Positions 6,911 to 15,400 are shown, numbered from the stretch's first letter. The stretch is 35,209 nt of DNA from Pseudomonadota bacterium (GCA_023451735.1 JAEXYH010000082.1:1-35209); one strand, 5' to 3'. Made by a program: numbers and translations. The notes: generated by a model from the letters alone, not told the origin.

Positions 6911-8326
6911 ATGAGCAATATCGAGGACGACACCCTCATCAACCCAAAAGTTGGCGGCGAGGGGCACGACATCTATTCCGAAGACGGTTCGATCCGGTCT
7001 GATTTTCTGGCGCGCGTGGGTGCCGCCATCGCCGATCGCGACGTGCTTTTCCTTCGCCAGAATGTCGCCAGGCTGCATGAATCCGAACTCGGCGACCTGC
7101 TCGAATCGATTTTGCCTGATCAGCGTCTCGCGCTGGTCAAACTGCTCGGCAAGGATTTCGACCTAACGGCCCTGACCGAAGTCGACGAAGCCATCCGTAT
7201 GGAAATCGTCGATCAAATGCCGAACGAGCAGATCGCAGCGGCGATCGGCGATCTCGATTCGGACGATGCCGTCTACATTCTGGAAGACCTCGACCATCAG
7301 GACCGGGAAGAGATTCTGGCGCAGCTGCCGTTTACCGAGCGGGTGCGTTTGCGACGGGCGTTGGATTATCCGGAAAGCTCCGCCGGCCGGCGCATGCAGA
7401 CGGAATTCGTCGCCGTGCCGCCGTTCTGGACGGTCGGGCAGACGATCGACTACCTGCGCGACGAGGAAAACCTGCCGGACAGTTTCTCGCAGATTTTCGT
7501 CATCGACCCGACCTTCCGGCTTCTCGGAATTATTGACCTTGATCGCATCCTGCGCTGCAAGCGGCAGACCAGGATCGAGACGATCATGCGGGAGACCAAC
7601 CACCCGATCCCGGCCGACATGGATCAGGAAGAGGCCGCCCAGATCTTCGAACAGTATGACCTTTTGTCCGCTGCGGTCGTCGACGACAATGGCCGGCTTG
7701 TCGGCGTCCTGACCATCGATGACGTGGTCGATGTGATCCAGGAAGAGGCGGAAGAGGATTTTCGTCGGCTTTCAGGCGTCGGTGACGAAGAACTGTCCGA
7801 TACGGTGAAAGATACGTCGCGGTCGCGCGTCCCGTGGCTGATGGTCAATCTTGTCACGGCCTTCCTGTCGGCATCCGTTATCGGGCTTTTCGAGGCGACG
7901 ATCGAGGAAATCGTGGCGCTCGCCATCCTGATGCCGATCGTTGCCGGCATGGGCGGCAATGCCGGATCGCAGACCATGACGGTGACGGTGCGGGCGCTTG
8001 CCACCCGCGATCTCGATATCCACAATGCCTGGCGTGTCGTGCGCCGCGAGGCGGGAGTCGGCCTCATCAACGGCGCGCTTTTCGGAACCGTCGTCGGCTC
8101 CGTGGCCGGGTGGTGGTTCGCGGACTATCATCTTGGAATGGTGATCGCCTCGGCGATGATGATCAATATGTTTGCCGCTGCGATGGCCGGCATGATGATC
8201 CCGCTGCTGCTTGACAAGTCGGGAACCGATCCGGCCGTCTCGTCGGCGGTGTTCGTGACAGCGATTACGGATATGACCGGTTTCATGAGCTTCCTCGGTC
8301 TTGCGACGCTATGGCTGCTGAAATAG
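6911..8326 (+). CDS. mgtE: Magnesium transporter MgtE
   Basis: The 471-residue protein has the full MgtE layout. A cytoplasmic N domain of helical repeats includes DLDSDDAVYILEDLDHQDREE. Two CBS domains occupy about residues 140-260. A C-terminal pore of about five membrane segments starts near residue 300. Pore motifs are intact: GGNAGSQTMTVTVRALA, and ITDMTGF near the end, which carries the selectivity-filter aspartate. It forms a dimeric, Mg2+-gated channel in the inner membrane that closes when cytoplasmic magnesium is high. I use the ATG at 6911; the TTG just before it is in frame and adds one residue. I see no known magnesium riboswitch in the 130-base leader. The MerR gene follows after 60 bases. 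Confidence 0.95.
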   Translation: MSNIEDDTLINPKVGGEGHDIYSEDGSIRSDFLARVGAAIADRDVLFLRQNVARLHESELGDLLESILPDQRLALVKLLGKDFDLTALTEVDEAIRMEIVDQMPNEQIAAAIGDLDSDDAVYILEDLDHQDREEILAQLPFTERVRLRRALDYPESSAGRRMQTEFVAVPPFWTVGQTIDYLRDEENLPDSFSQIFVIDPTFRLLGIIDLDRILRCKRQTRIETIMRETNHPIPADMDQEEAAQIFEQYDLLSAAVVDDNGRLVGVLTIDDVVDVIQEEAEEDFRRLSGVGDEELSDTVKDTSRSRVPWLMVNLVTAFLSASVIGLFEATIEEIVALAILMPIVAGMGGNAGSQTMTVTVRALATRDLDIHNAWRVVRREAGVGLINGALFGTVVGSVAGWWFADYHLGMVIASAMMINMFAAAMAGMMIPLLLDKSGTDPAVSSAVFVTAITDMTGFMSFLGLATLWLLK

Positions 8327-8333
8327 GCGCGGT

Positions 8334-8362
8334 TTGACTGTTACGTAAAAGTCAATTATTTT
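8334..8362 (+). promoter_or_regulatory. Palindromic MerR-type operator overlapping the merR promoter
   Basis: A 22-base palindrome at 8334-8355 has arms TTGACT and AGTCAA around a TTACGTAA core. Only the single bases joining arm to core (G and A) fail to pair. TTGACT also serves as a -35 box, with a possible -10 (TATTTT) at 8357-8362, 17 bases away. The site ends 31 bases before the start of the MerR-family gene. MerR regulators bind palindromes placed between the -35 and -10 boxes, so autoregulation is the natural reading. Confidence 0.7.
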
Positions 8363-8386
8363 CGCGGGCCACAGCAAGGAAACGAC

Positions 8387-8773
8387 GTGGACAAATATTA
8401 TAGCATAACAGAGCTGACGCGCGAATTCGGCGTGTCGACGCGCACTCTGCGATTCTACGAGGATGAAGGCCTGATCCATCCCGAACGCCGTGGACGCACA
8501 CGTCTATTCCGGGCAACGGATCGCCGGCTGATCCAGGAAATCCTTCGCGGCCGCCGCATCGGCTTCACGATCGCTGAAATTCGCGAGATCATCCAGGTCT
8601 ACAAGGAGCCGCCCGGCGAGATGGGCCAGCTCAAGCTTCTGATGAAACGCGTCGACGAAAAACGCGACGAGCTTCGCCAGAAGCGCAAGGATATCGACGA
8701 AACGCTCACCGAGCTCGACAATGTCGAAGAGGCCTGCCTCACGCGCCTGGCCGAAATCGGCGTCGGTACCTGA
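8387..8773 (+). CDS. MerR family transcriptional regulator (LiuR-like)
   Basis: The 128-residue protein opens with a MerR winged helix-turn-helix (YYSITELTREFGVSTRTLRFYEDEGL, residues 4-29). It continues with the second wing and a long dimerising coiled coil of charged residues (MKRVDEKRDELRQKRKDIDE, about 85-104). It lacks the cysteine pattern of metal-sensing MerR proteins; the only cysteine is near the end (EEACLTRL). Overall it resembles the LiuR branch, which controls branched-chain amino acid and fatty acid catabolism. The start is a GTG at 8387 with AAGGAA upstream. A palindromic operator sits in its promoter. No catabolic acyl-CoA genes are adjacent, so its targets may lie elsewhere. 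Confidence 0.9.
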   Translation: MDKYYSITELTREFGVSTRTLRFYEDEGLIHPERRGRTRLFRATDRRLIQEILRGRRIGFTIAEIREIIQVYKEPPGEMGQLKLLMKRVDEKRDELRQKRKDIDETLTELDNVEEACLTRLAEIGVGT

Positions 8774-8784
8774 ACAATTTAATC

Positions 8785-9768
8785 CTATTCAATCTCGGCT
8801 GAACACTGCTGATAGACTGATAGCACCCGCTCATCGTCGGGCGGTATATTGCCGGCTGTCAGCGAACCGAGCAGAGATTGTTCCGTCAGCCGCCGCGCCG
8901 AGCAATCGCAAAAGCGCTGTGAGATGTTGGTGTCATATCCCTGAGACTGAATTTGCGCGGTACATCCCTTGATGTAGGACGTCGTCGGATCGGGCGGATT
9001 TACGAGTGAGAACAGGTAGACCAGACCGATCAGAACCGGCTGGTGCACCAGATAGACGATCAGGCTGTTGCGTCCCGCTTTAGCGAGTATCGTGTCATTG
9101 CGCTGAATCTCCGCCAGTCGCGCCATCCAGCCGCGAGCAATTGCAAGCCGGGTGACTGCGATGCCGGTCAGCAGTGCTGCCAGCCAGGGAAAAAGCGGTA
9201 CATAATCGTTGGAGCGTGGCGGCATTTCCGCAAATCCGACCCAGGCCAGCCAGCGTGTGTCGAACAGGGATGACTGCAGCATGCCCGGCATGATCGTGGC
9301 GTTGATGATCATGCCCGCGACGATCAGGATCGGTGCTGCAAAGGCGATACCGAGCGGCAGTTGCAGAAAGGCCAAGCCTATCAGGCTCGACAGGGCAATA
9401 TTGTGCAATATGCCGAAAAAGATCCATTCCTGCGGGAAGGCAAGAAGCGTGGCGATGCTGATCGCAAAAGCTGCTCCGGCAACGATGGCGAGACGTTTCC
9501 AGAAGGAAGGCCAGCGAATGCCGCGTCCATGCGCCATGACCAGGCTTGCGCCGGCAAGAAACAAAAACGAGCTGGCGATGGCGCGGGCATAAAGGCGGAA
9601 GAAGCCCTGCGTCGCCGTCTCCAGCGGGATGTAGCCGAAGAAACCAAGATCCCAGGTGAAATGATAGGTCGCCATGGCGATCAGTGCTACGCCGCGAAGC
9701 GTGTCGATCAGCAGTATTCGCGGCGGGCGTTCGCCTGCCGGCTGCGTGTGGGTGTCGGCTACAGTCAC
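8785..9768 (-). CDS. DUF1624 / heparan-alpha-glucosaminide N-acetyltransferase-like membrane protein
   Basis: The product is about 327 residues with eight or so membrane segments. The opening RILLIDTLRGVALIAMATYHFTWDL is the hallmark of the DUF1624/HGSNAT family, in which the conserved His (here in TYHF) is thought to carry an acyl group across the membrane. A second conserved stretch is GRNSLIVYLVHQPVLIGLVY. The last 70 residues form a soluble tail with four cysteines (KGCTAQ, RFCDCS, QQCSAE). I prefer a GTG start at 9768 because AAAGGA then sits at normal spacing; a TTG at 9777 is the alternative. It follows the DUF599 gene closely on the same strand, so the two form an operon. The glycan or lipid modified is unknown. 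Confidence 0.85.
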   Translation of the reverse strand: MTVADTHTQPAGERPPRILLIDTLRGVALIAMATYHFTWDLGFFGYIPLETATQGFFRLYARAIASSFLFLAGASLVMAHGRGIRWPSFWKRLAIVAGAAFAISIATLLAFPQEWIFFGILHNIALSSLIGLAFLQLPLGIAFAAPILIVAGMIINATIMPGMLQSSLFDTRWLAWVGFAEMPPRSNDYVPLFPWLAALLTGIAVTRLAIARGWMARLAEIQRNDTILAKAGRNSLIVYLVHQPVLIGLVYLFSLVNPPDPTTSYIKGCTAQIQSQGYDTNISQRFCDCSARRLTEQSLLGSLTAGNIPPDDERVLSVYQQCSAEIE

Positions 9769-9782
9769 TCTATCCAATTCCT

Positions 9783-10475
9783 TTAGTCGTCATCCATGAT
9801 GGCGAGCCGCGCCTCGGAAAAATACTGGCGGCGGATCAGCGCGACGATGATGATCACCGTCGTTGCCATGAACACATAGGGCCCGGCGAACCAGCCGAGA
9901 TAGCCGATCGACAGAAAAAGTGTCCTGAGGCCGGAATTGAAGTGTTTTGCCGCGATCATGTTCATTCTGATGACGTGGTCGGCAGCCTTTCGAGCCGCAA
10001 CGGGGTCGGCTTCGGCCTCCTTGGTCATCGGCAGCGCGCCGAACAGGATCGTGCAGTAGTTGAACAGCCTGTAAGCCCAGCCGAACTTGAAGAAGGCGTG
10101 ACCTAAAAGGAAAGCCAGCCCGCCAACCTTCATCTCAAAAACCGCCTGTCCGCCGTAGGGCACGAGGGGCAGGTGGGAGAACACCGCATTTACTTTGTCA
10201 GTCGAGCCGAGAAGCGCAAAACAACTACCGAGCGCAAAGATCGACGAGGTGGCGAAAAAGGCAGTTCCGTTCTGCAAGCCGGCGAAGATCTGCGTATCGA
10301 TCATCCGCAGCTCGCGTTTCAGGGCATTGTAAATCCAGCGATGCCGACGTTCGACCATGGCCTGGTTGAGGCTGAGGCGCGGCAGCAGTTTTGCCCCTGA
10401 ACCGGCCGTAAACCAGGAATAAAGTGACCAGAGAAGGGCGAAAAGGCCGAGTGCGATGTAATCTGCCAGAATCAT
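9783..10475 (-). CDS. DUF599 domain membrane protein
   Basis: The 230-residue protein starts at the ATG at 10473-10475 (MILADYIALGLFALLWSLYSW) and has four likely membrane segments. They lie near the N-terminus, at about 75-95 (FFATSSIFALGSCFALLG), about 115-150, and at the C-terminus (GPYVFMATTVIIIVALI). This pattern and the RHRWIYNALKREL segment after the first helix match DUF599, a family of inner-membrane proteins of unknown function. The ribosome binding site is weak. A longer reading frame runs upstream to 10667, but those residues look random. The DUF1624 gene follows within 15 bases, which suggests joint expression and perhaps a shared role in the envelope. Confidence 0.82.
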   Translation of the reverse strand: MILADYIALGLFALLWSLYSWFTAGSGAKLLPRLSLNQAMVERRHRWIYNALKRELRMIDTQIFAGLQNGTAFFATSSIFALGSCFALLGSTDKVNAVFSHLPLVPYGGQAVFEMKVGGLAFLLGHAFFKFGWAYRLFNYCTILFGALPMTKEAEADPVAARKAADHVIRMNMIAAKHFNSGLRTLFLSIGYLGWFAGPYVFMATTVIIIVALIRRQYFSEARLAIMDDD

Positions 10476-10741
10476 GGAAAACTGCCGGGAGCCGAAATCG
10501 TATCGTCGGACTTTTGCGTTGTTTCGGCGGCGGCGGCAAGGGGAGCGGACAATTCCTGACAACAGTTTGTACGGACTTGCGCATCCATCGGCCAAGCAGC
10601 ATATGAGATGCGCGCGTGATGTCGTTGATGTCCAATAGGGTGTCGGACTGCCAACATGACGGCACACTCATATGACATAGGCTGCGATCGTTCCCTATCG
10701 GGCAGTCAGTATCTGGCCAGTATCTGGATTGAAGAAATTCC
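10476..10741. other. Divergent intergenic region between DUF599 gene and serine dehydratase gene
   Basis: This 266-base gap must hold promoters for both divergent genes. I can point to one tandem direct repeat, CAGTATCTGG twice one base apart at about 10709-10729, just before the serine dehydratase start. The short reading frames here have no ribosome binding site and look random. I see no clear promoter boxes. Confidence 0.5.
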
Positions 10742-12142
10742 ATGTTTCTATCCGTCTTCGACGTTTTCAAGATCGGCATCGGGCCGTCGAGCTCCCACAC
10801 GATGGGGCCTATGTCGGCTGCAAACCGGTTTCTCGACCTCATCCTCTCCGACGACTGGCCGCGTCCGGCAGGCGCACATGTTGCAGCCCTCCAGGCCTCA
10901 CTACATGGTTCGCTTGCCTTTACCGGGATTGGTCACGGAACGGGCAGGGCAGTCATTCTCGGCCTTATGGGCGAAGCGCCGAATACCGTCGATCCCGATC
11001 GCATGGATGAGATTATCGATCGGGTGGAGCGCACTGGATGCGTGACGCCGCCCGGTCATCCGGCCTATGATTTTCAACCGAAGACGGATCTGATCTTCGA
11101 CAAGAAGCAGGCTCTGCCCGGCCATGCCAACGGCATGAGCTTTTCGGCGCTCGACAAGGATGGCCGGCTGCTCCTCAAGCGCATCTATTATTCGATCGGC
11201 GGCGGTTTTGTCGTGACCGATACGGAACTTGCCGCCATGCGCGCGACGAAGGATGCGGGTAGCGGCGAGCGCGTGCCCTATCCGTTTGCAACTGCCAGGC
11301 AGATGCTCGAGATGTCGCGCGGCGCCGGGCTTTCTATTGCCCAGATGAAACGCGCCAACGAGCTGACCCGAACGAACGCACAAGCGCTCGATGACGGTAT
11401 CGATGCCATATGGGATGCGATGAACGGCTGTATCGATCGTGGCCTGAAAGTCGACGGCATCATGCCGGGTGGTCTCAAGGTCAAACGGCGGGCGAGGGCC
11501 ATCCATGACCGGCTCAACGATGAGTGGCGCAGCAACCGCCCCAATCCCCTCCTCGCCAATGACTGGCTCTCGGTCTATGCGATGGCGGTGAACGAGGAAA
11601 ATGCCGGCGGCGGTCGCGTGGTTACTGCGCCGACCAATGGCGCTGCCGGCGTCATCCCTGCGACTCTCAAATACTACCTGCATTTCCATGAGGACGCGAC
11701 GAAGGACGATATTCGCGAATTCCTGCTGACGGCTGCCGCGATCGGCGGGATCATCAAGCACAATGCTTCGATTTCCGGCGCCGAAGTCGGCTGTCAGGGC
11801 GAGGTGGGCTCCGCGGCGGCCATGGCGGCTGCCGGGCTTGCGGCCGTGATGGGCGGTTCGCCGGAGCAGATCGAAAATGCTGCCGAAATTGCGCTGGAAC
11901 ACCATCTCGGCATGACCTGCGACCCGATTGCCGGCCTCGTCCAGGTACCCTGTATCGAACGCAATGCGCTGGGTGCGGTGAAGGCCGTGACCGCGGCATC
12001 GCTTGCCATCAAGGGTGATGGAACGCATTTCGTGCCGCTCGACGCATGCATCGAGACGATGCGCCAGACCGGCAACGATATGAGCGAGAAATACAAGGAA
12101 ACCTCCACGGGCGGGCTTGCCGTCAATGTGGTGGAGTGCTGA
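10742..12142 (+). CDS. sdaA: L-serine ammonia-lyase (single-chain, iron-sulfur dependent)
   Basis: The 466-residue enzyme deaminates L-serine to pyruvate and ammonia with a [4Fe-4S] cluster, in the cytoplasm. It has the single-chain form: an N-terminal beta domain with IGPSSSHTMGPM, then an alpha domain. The cluster cysteines are visible at AEVGCQGEVGSA and in CDPIAGLVQVPCIERN. The length is normal for the family (about 455-470). The ATG at 10742 has only a weak site (GAAGAAA). The gene stands alone with a 266-base upstream gap. The DUF1489 gene follows 62 bases later on the same strand but is not an obvious functional partner. An E. coli-type paralogue name such as sdaB would be equally fair. 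Confidence 0.95.
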   Translation: MFLSVFDVFKIGIGPSSSHTMGPMSAANRFLDLILSDDWPRPAGAHVAALQASLHGSLAFTGIGHGTGRAVILGLMGEAPNTVDPDRMDEIIDRVERTGCVTPPGHPAYDFQPKTDLIFDKKQALPGHANGMSFSALDKDGRLLLKRIYYSIGGGFVVTDTELAAMRATKDAGSGERVPYPFATARQMLEMSRGAGLSIAQMKRANELTRTNAQALDDGIDAIWDAMNGCIDRGLKVDGIMPGGLKVKRRARAIHDRLNDEWRSNRPNPLLANDWLSVYAMAVNEENAGGGRVVTAPTNGAAGVIPATLKYYLHFHEDATKDDIREFLLTAAAIGGIIKHNASISGAEVGCQGEVGSAAAMAAAGLAAVMGGSPEQIENAAEIALEHHLGMTCDPIAGLVQVPCIERNALGAVKAVTAASLAIKGDGTHFVPLDACIETMRQTGNDMSEKYKETSTGGLAVNVVEC

Positions 12143-12204
12143 ACGCTGTGGACCCGAACGGGATTTGACTTGACTGGCAAGCCTCGCGGGTCTTCAAGCC
12201 GAAT

Positions 12205-12642
12205 ATGGCTCTTCATCTTATAAAGCTTTGCGTCGGCGCAGACAGTATCCAGGATCTCAGGGACTGGGTCTCGGAGCGATCGCTGACCGCCATGGCTGCC
12301 GGCCTTGAGCCGCACAGCATTCACACGACCCGCATGGTTCCGAAGCGGGTGGAAGAACTGCTCGACGGCGGCTCTCTCTACTGGGTCATCAAGGGGCAGG
12401 TGTCCGCCCGTCAGAAGCTGCTTGACCTGCGCACCTTTACCGGTGGCGACGGCATCCAGAGATGTGAACTGGTTTTAGGTCCGGAAGTGATCGAAACCGC
12501 ATCGCAGCCGAAGCGGCCGTTTCAGGGCTGGCGGTATCTGAAGGACGAGGAGAGGCCACGCGATCTCGGTGCGCTGGGCGATGATGTCGCGGCGCTGCCC
12601 GAAGACCTGCGCCGCGAACTGTCTGATCTGGGATTGCTTTAA
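12205..12642 (+). CDS. DUF1489 family protein
   Basis: The 145-residue protein belongs to DUF1489, a family found almost only in Alphaproteobacteria. The recognisable opening is LHLIKLCVGADSIQDLRDW. The middle MVPKRVEELLDGGSLYWVIKGQVSARQKLLDLR and the ending PFQGWRYLKDEERPRDL are also typical. No signal peptide or membrane segment is present, and the function is unknown. The similarity of the middle part to small RNA-binding or nuclease-like folds is only an impression. The ATG at 12205 has no strong ribosome binding site. Its 3' end overlaps the last four bases of a gene on the other strand. Confidence 0.88.
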   Translation: MALHLIKLCVGADSIQDLRDWVSERSLTAMAAGLEPHSIHTTRMVPKRVEELLDGGSLYWVIKGQVSARQKLLDLRTFTGGDGIQRCELVLGPEVIETASQPKRPFQGWRYLKDEERPRDLGALGDDVAALPEDLRRELSDLGLL

Positions 12643-12917
12643 ACGACCGTCTTGGCCGGAAGCCTCATTCGCACCGGTGCGCGGCCGGAATGTGCTGCAA
12701 CGTGCAGGTGGATACCTGCCTCAGGCTGCGACTGGCGCCAGGCGCGGGCGCCGTGGCTCAGCAGCAGGGAGACCAGATCCCTGGTCTTTTCCTTCGAGCG
12801 GGTCAGGCCTAGACCGGCTAGTCGCATCGCCGCTTCATGAAGCGGATTGAGTGCCACGCCCCTGGCCCTGGACAAGTGGGCCGTTCCGAAGTTGGCGCTA
12901 TTTTCATTCATTCCCAT
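12639..12917 (-). CDS. Small hypothetical protein, 92 residues
   Basis: The protein is not recognised. It is 92 residues and basic, and looks helical in its first two thirds (LNPLHEAAMRLAGLGLTRSKEKTRDLVSLLLSHGARAWRQ). The tail, IHLHVAAHSGRAPVRMRLP, looks like a beta hairpin. No membrane segment, signal or metal motif is clear. A GGGG run lies upstream of the ATG at 12915-12917. It converges with the DUF1489 gene and overlaps it by four bases. A plus-strand frame also runs through part of this stretch, but it has arginine- and serine-rich shadow composition. I regard this one as likely real, but short. Confidence 0.55.
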   Translation of the reverse strand: MGMNENSANFGTAHLSRARGVALNPLHEAAMRLAGLGLTRSKEKTRDLVSLLLSHGARAWRQSQPEAGIHLHVAAHSGRAPVRMRLPAKTVV

Positions 12918-12954
12918 CGGAAACCCCGTTTACACATTACAATTCGAGATTTCG

Positions 12955-13003
12955 CCGCGCCGTTTCCGGCGCGGTGTTGAGGCAAGGGCTTTCGCCCCTT
13001 GCC
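12955..13003 (-). terminator. Two tandem hairpins after the D-Ala-D-Ala carboxypeptidase gene
   Basis: Just downstream of the stop codon at 13005-13007, two stem-loops occur in a row. One pairs GCAAGGG with CCCTTGC (about 12982-13002). The other pairs CCGCGCC with GGCGCGG (12955-12974). No long T run follows either, so they may act as transcript-end stabilisers or weak terminators. Confidence 0.5.
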
Positions 13004-13004
13004 C

Positions 13005-14453
13005 TTACTGCATGGACGCCCAGCAGCTTACGCCCTTCTTCTTCAAGACGTTGCAGGCATCGACCGCCGTCTTCTGGTCGTCAAAACCACCAAAGCGAGC
13101 GCGGTAAATCTGTTCGCCCTTGTTGCTGAAAGCGACCGTAAAGGGTTTGGCGGAACGCAGTACCTTGCCGCCTTTATCCTGCGCACTATGCAGGAGATCG
13201 AGGGCCATCTTCTCGCTCGGAGAGACGCCAATCTGAATGACCCAGCCGGACATGGCCGAGATCGATGCCGGTGTGCGGGTCGATGCCGTGGTGACCTGGT
13301 CGACCGGCTCGGTCGGAACGTCGCGCTTGGTGACGGCTGCCTCGCGCTTCGGCACGGATGCCGGAGGCGTGATTGCGGCCAGAGCCTGAGTTGCGGACCT
13401 GCTCTGCGAACTTTCTCCGGCATAGGCGGAAGCGGATGCTGCCGCCATCTTCGGCACGGCCAGCGGCGCGGTCGGGCGCTGTTCCCGCTGTTCGTAACGG
13501 GCATCCGGAAGTGGACCGCTGTTGGGCAGATCAAGGGCCGCGACCTGACGGCCTTCGGAGAGTTCTGCAGCGACGGCAGGGGTGCGCGGTACCGGCATTG
13601 CGGGAGCAGACGGTGCGGTCTGGGCAATCAGGTTGGACCTGCCGCCGCGCGTTGCCTTGGGAAGATATTCGGCAACCAGCTTGCGCATCGTCGCGTCACG
13701 GGCTGCACTCGAACGGCCGCCGAGCACGACTGCGACGATAGAGCGGCCATCCAGTTCCGCCGAGGTGGCGAGGTTGCTGCCGGCTGCGCGGGTGTAGCCA
13801 GTCTTGATGCCGTCGACGCCCTTGACCGAACCGACGAGGCGGTTGTGATTTCCGATCGTCACCTTGCCGTACTGGAAGGAGCGGATGCCGAAATAAGGGT
13901 AGTATTGCGGAAAGTGCTGACGCAGCGCCATGCCCAGTCGTGCCTGATCGCGCGCCGTGGTCATCTGCGCGGTGTTCGGCAGGCCGTGGGCATTGCGATA
14001 GGTTGTGCGTGTCATGCCGAGCGCGCGCGCTTTGTTGGTCATTATCTGGGCGAAACGGGCTTCCGAGCCGCCGATATATTCGCCCAGCGCGGTGGCGATA
14101 TCATTTGCGGAGCGTGTTACGAGTGCGCGGATCGCCTGATCGACCGTGACGCTGCCGCCTGCCTTGACGTAGAGCTTGGACGGAGGTTCCTTGGCTGCAT
14201 TGGACGATACCGGCACCTTCGAATCGAGGCTGAAGCGACCGGCCTCAAGTGCTTCGAAGGTCAGGTAAAGCGTCATCATCTTGGTAAGCGATGCCGGGTA
14301 GCGCAAGCCATCCGGATCTTCGCCATAAAGCACCTTGCCCGACTTCGCGTCGACGACGATGCCCGCATATTTGGGCTCAGCGCGCGCCGGCTGCGCTACC
14401 GCCGACAACGACAACGCTATTGCGAAGAGGTATCCAAGGCGTTTTGCCTGCAT
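13005..14453 (-). CDS. D-alanyl-D-alanine carboxypeptidase with C-terminal SPOR domain
   Basis: The 482-residue exported enzyme trims the terminal D-alanine from peptidoglycan stem peptides in the periplasm (peptidase family S11). A signal peptide ends at QPARAEPK (about residue 25). The three active-site motifs are complete: Ser55-LTK58, Ser115-Ala-Asn117 and Lys217-Thr-Gly219. After the catalytic domain (to about 300) comes a Pro/Ala/Ser-rich linker, then a SPOR domain at about 400-480 (GWVIQIGVSPSEKMALDLL). SPOR domains bind denuded glycan at the division septum, so the enzyme probably acts there. I chose the ATG at 14451-14453 because it starts a normal-length signal peptide and AAGGG lies upstream. 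An ATG at 14525 would add 24 residues and an unusually long signal. Confidence 0.92.
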   Translation of the reverse strand: MQAKRLGYLFAIALSLSAVAQPARAEPKYAGIVVDAKSGKVLYGEDPDGLRYPASLTKMMTLYLTFEALEAGRFSLDSKVPVSSNAAKEPPSKLYVKAGGSVTVDQAIRALVTRSANDIATALGEYIGGSEARFAQIMTNKARALGMTRTTYRNAHGLPNTAQMTTARDQARLGMALRQHFPQYYPYFGIRSFQYGKVTIGNHNRLVGSVKGVDGIKTGYTRAAGSNLATSAELDGRSIVAVVLGGRSSAARDATMRKLVAEYLPKATRGGRSNLIAQTAPSAPAMPVPRTPAVAAELSEGRQVAALDLPNSGPLPDARYEQREQRPTAPLAVPKMAAASASAYAGESSQSRSATQALAAITPPASVPKREAAVTKRDVPTEPVDQVTTASTRTPASISAMSGWVIQIGVSPSEKMALDLLHSAQDKGGKVLRSAKPFTVAFSNKGEQIYRARFGGFDDQKTAVDACNVLKKKGVSCWASMQ

Positions 14454-14638
14454 TTTTAATGCACCCTTGGGGAGAGACGCCGGGAACAAGGTTTTAAACA
14501 CTGCCGCACTCATCGATTTTGTCATTTTTCAATAGATCCGGACGTGCCCCCACCCCGGATTGCTGAGAGAGCAGTCTAGGAGAACAGCGTTACCAAGAGG
14601 TTTATGATGAACGGCGACTTACTTCGATTTGAAGCATT

Positions 14639-15400
14639 TTAGTCGCCTTTCGGGGCGCGGCTTGCGCTACCGGCCTTGATCCGCGCGCTCACAAAGGACC
14701 GAACTGCGGCATCAATATGGTTCCAGTCCTGCAGCAGCGTGCTGGAGAATCGATAAAGGACGGTAAGGTCGCTGCCAATGTGGATCTCCCGCTGGCAATC
14801 GCCGCTGCTGGCGCGGTTCTTCTGAGAGGGAAGGATGCAGCGGACGGCGAAAGGCTGCTGGTCGGGGCGTTCTGCCGTCAAAAGTACTTCCGAACCGTAA
14901 CCGCTCGTGTTCTTGAGGTGATGAAGTGTCAGTCCATGGCCGAACTCCACCGGCGGGCCATCGAAGAGTTGGCTATAGATCGGCACCAGTCGCCCCGACA
15001 TGTCCTTCGACATCGTGCTTTGCGAAATCTGCAGGAAAAGCAGCAAGTCGGGGTTTTCTATCGTGTCGAAACTTTCGCGGCGCTCGTGGGTGTAGCCCAT
15101 CATCCCCGGCCATGTGAGATAGAGGTCTACCCGTTCGGCAGGCCCGGAATGGCGCTGTTCGGCAAACCGGATCGTGTTTTCGGGTATCTGCAGCGTATCT
15201 TCGCCGATCGTTACGGCGAGTATGGTGCCGCTTTCGGAGTGGCCGCCAAGTGCCATGTGCTGGCCCAGCCAGCGGCCGCCAATGCTGATCGCCAGCGTGA
15301 TTGCGATAAGCAGAATGGCTGCACATGTGAGGCGCAGCAGAAATCGCTCGGAAATGAGTGGCAGGTCTGCCTGCGGCGGCGCTGAGGCGCGGCGTGTCAT
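14639..15400 (-). CDS. Conserved hypothetical membrane-anchored protein
   Basis: The 253-residue product is not a named family to me. It has a short cytoplasmic start, one membrane helix at about residues 22-45 (LRLTCAAILLIAITLAISIGG), and a periplasmic region of about 200 residues. That region looks mostly beta-stranded and contains a WPGMMGYTHERRESF stretch and two cysteines (RCILPSQ and GDCQREI) spaced to form a disulphide. It lies between the carboxypeptidase gene and the BTLCP protease gene, all on the minus strand, with gaps of 185 and 119 bases. A cell-envelope role is the natural guess, but nothing in the sequence proves it. Confidence 0.75.
   Translation of the reverse strand: MTRRASAPPQADLPLISERFLLRLTCAAILLIAITLAISIGGRWLGQHMALGGHSESGTILAVTIGEDTLQIPENTIRFAEQRHSGPAERVDLYLTWPGMMGYTHERRESFDTIENPDLLLFLQISQSTMSKDMSGRLVPIYSQLFDGPPVEFGHGLTLHHLKNTSGYGSEVLLTAERPDQQPFAVRCILPSQKNRASSGDCQREIHIGSDLTVLYRFSSTLLQDWNHIDAAVRSFVSARIKAGSASRAPKGD

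Noticed and set aside
10901..12028. 375-residue minus-strand frame within the serine dehydratase gene
   Set aside because: The plus-strand enzyme is complete with its cluster cysteines; the opposite frame is rich in Arg, His and Gly, as shadows in GC-rich genes usually are.
12999..14459. 486-residue plus-strand frame opposite the D-Ala-D-Ala carboxypeptidase
   Set aside because: The minus strand has all three catalytic motifs and a SPOR domain; the plus frame is Cys/Arg/Gly-rich shadow.
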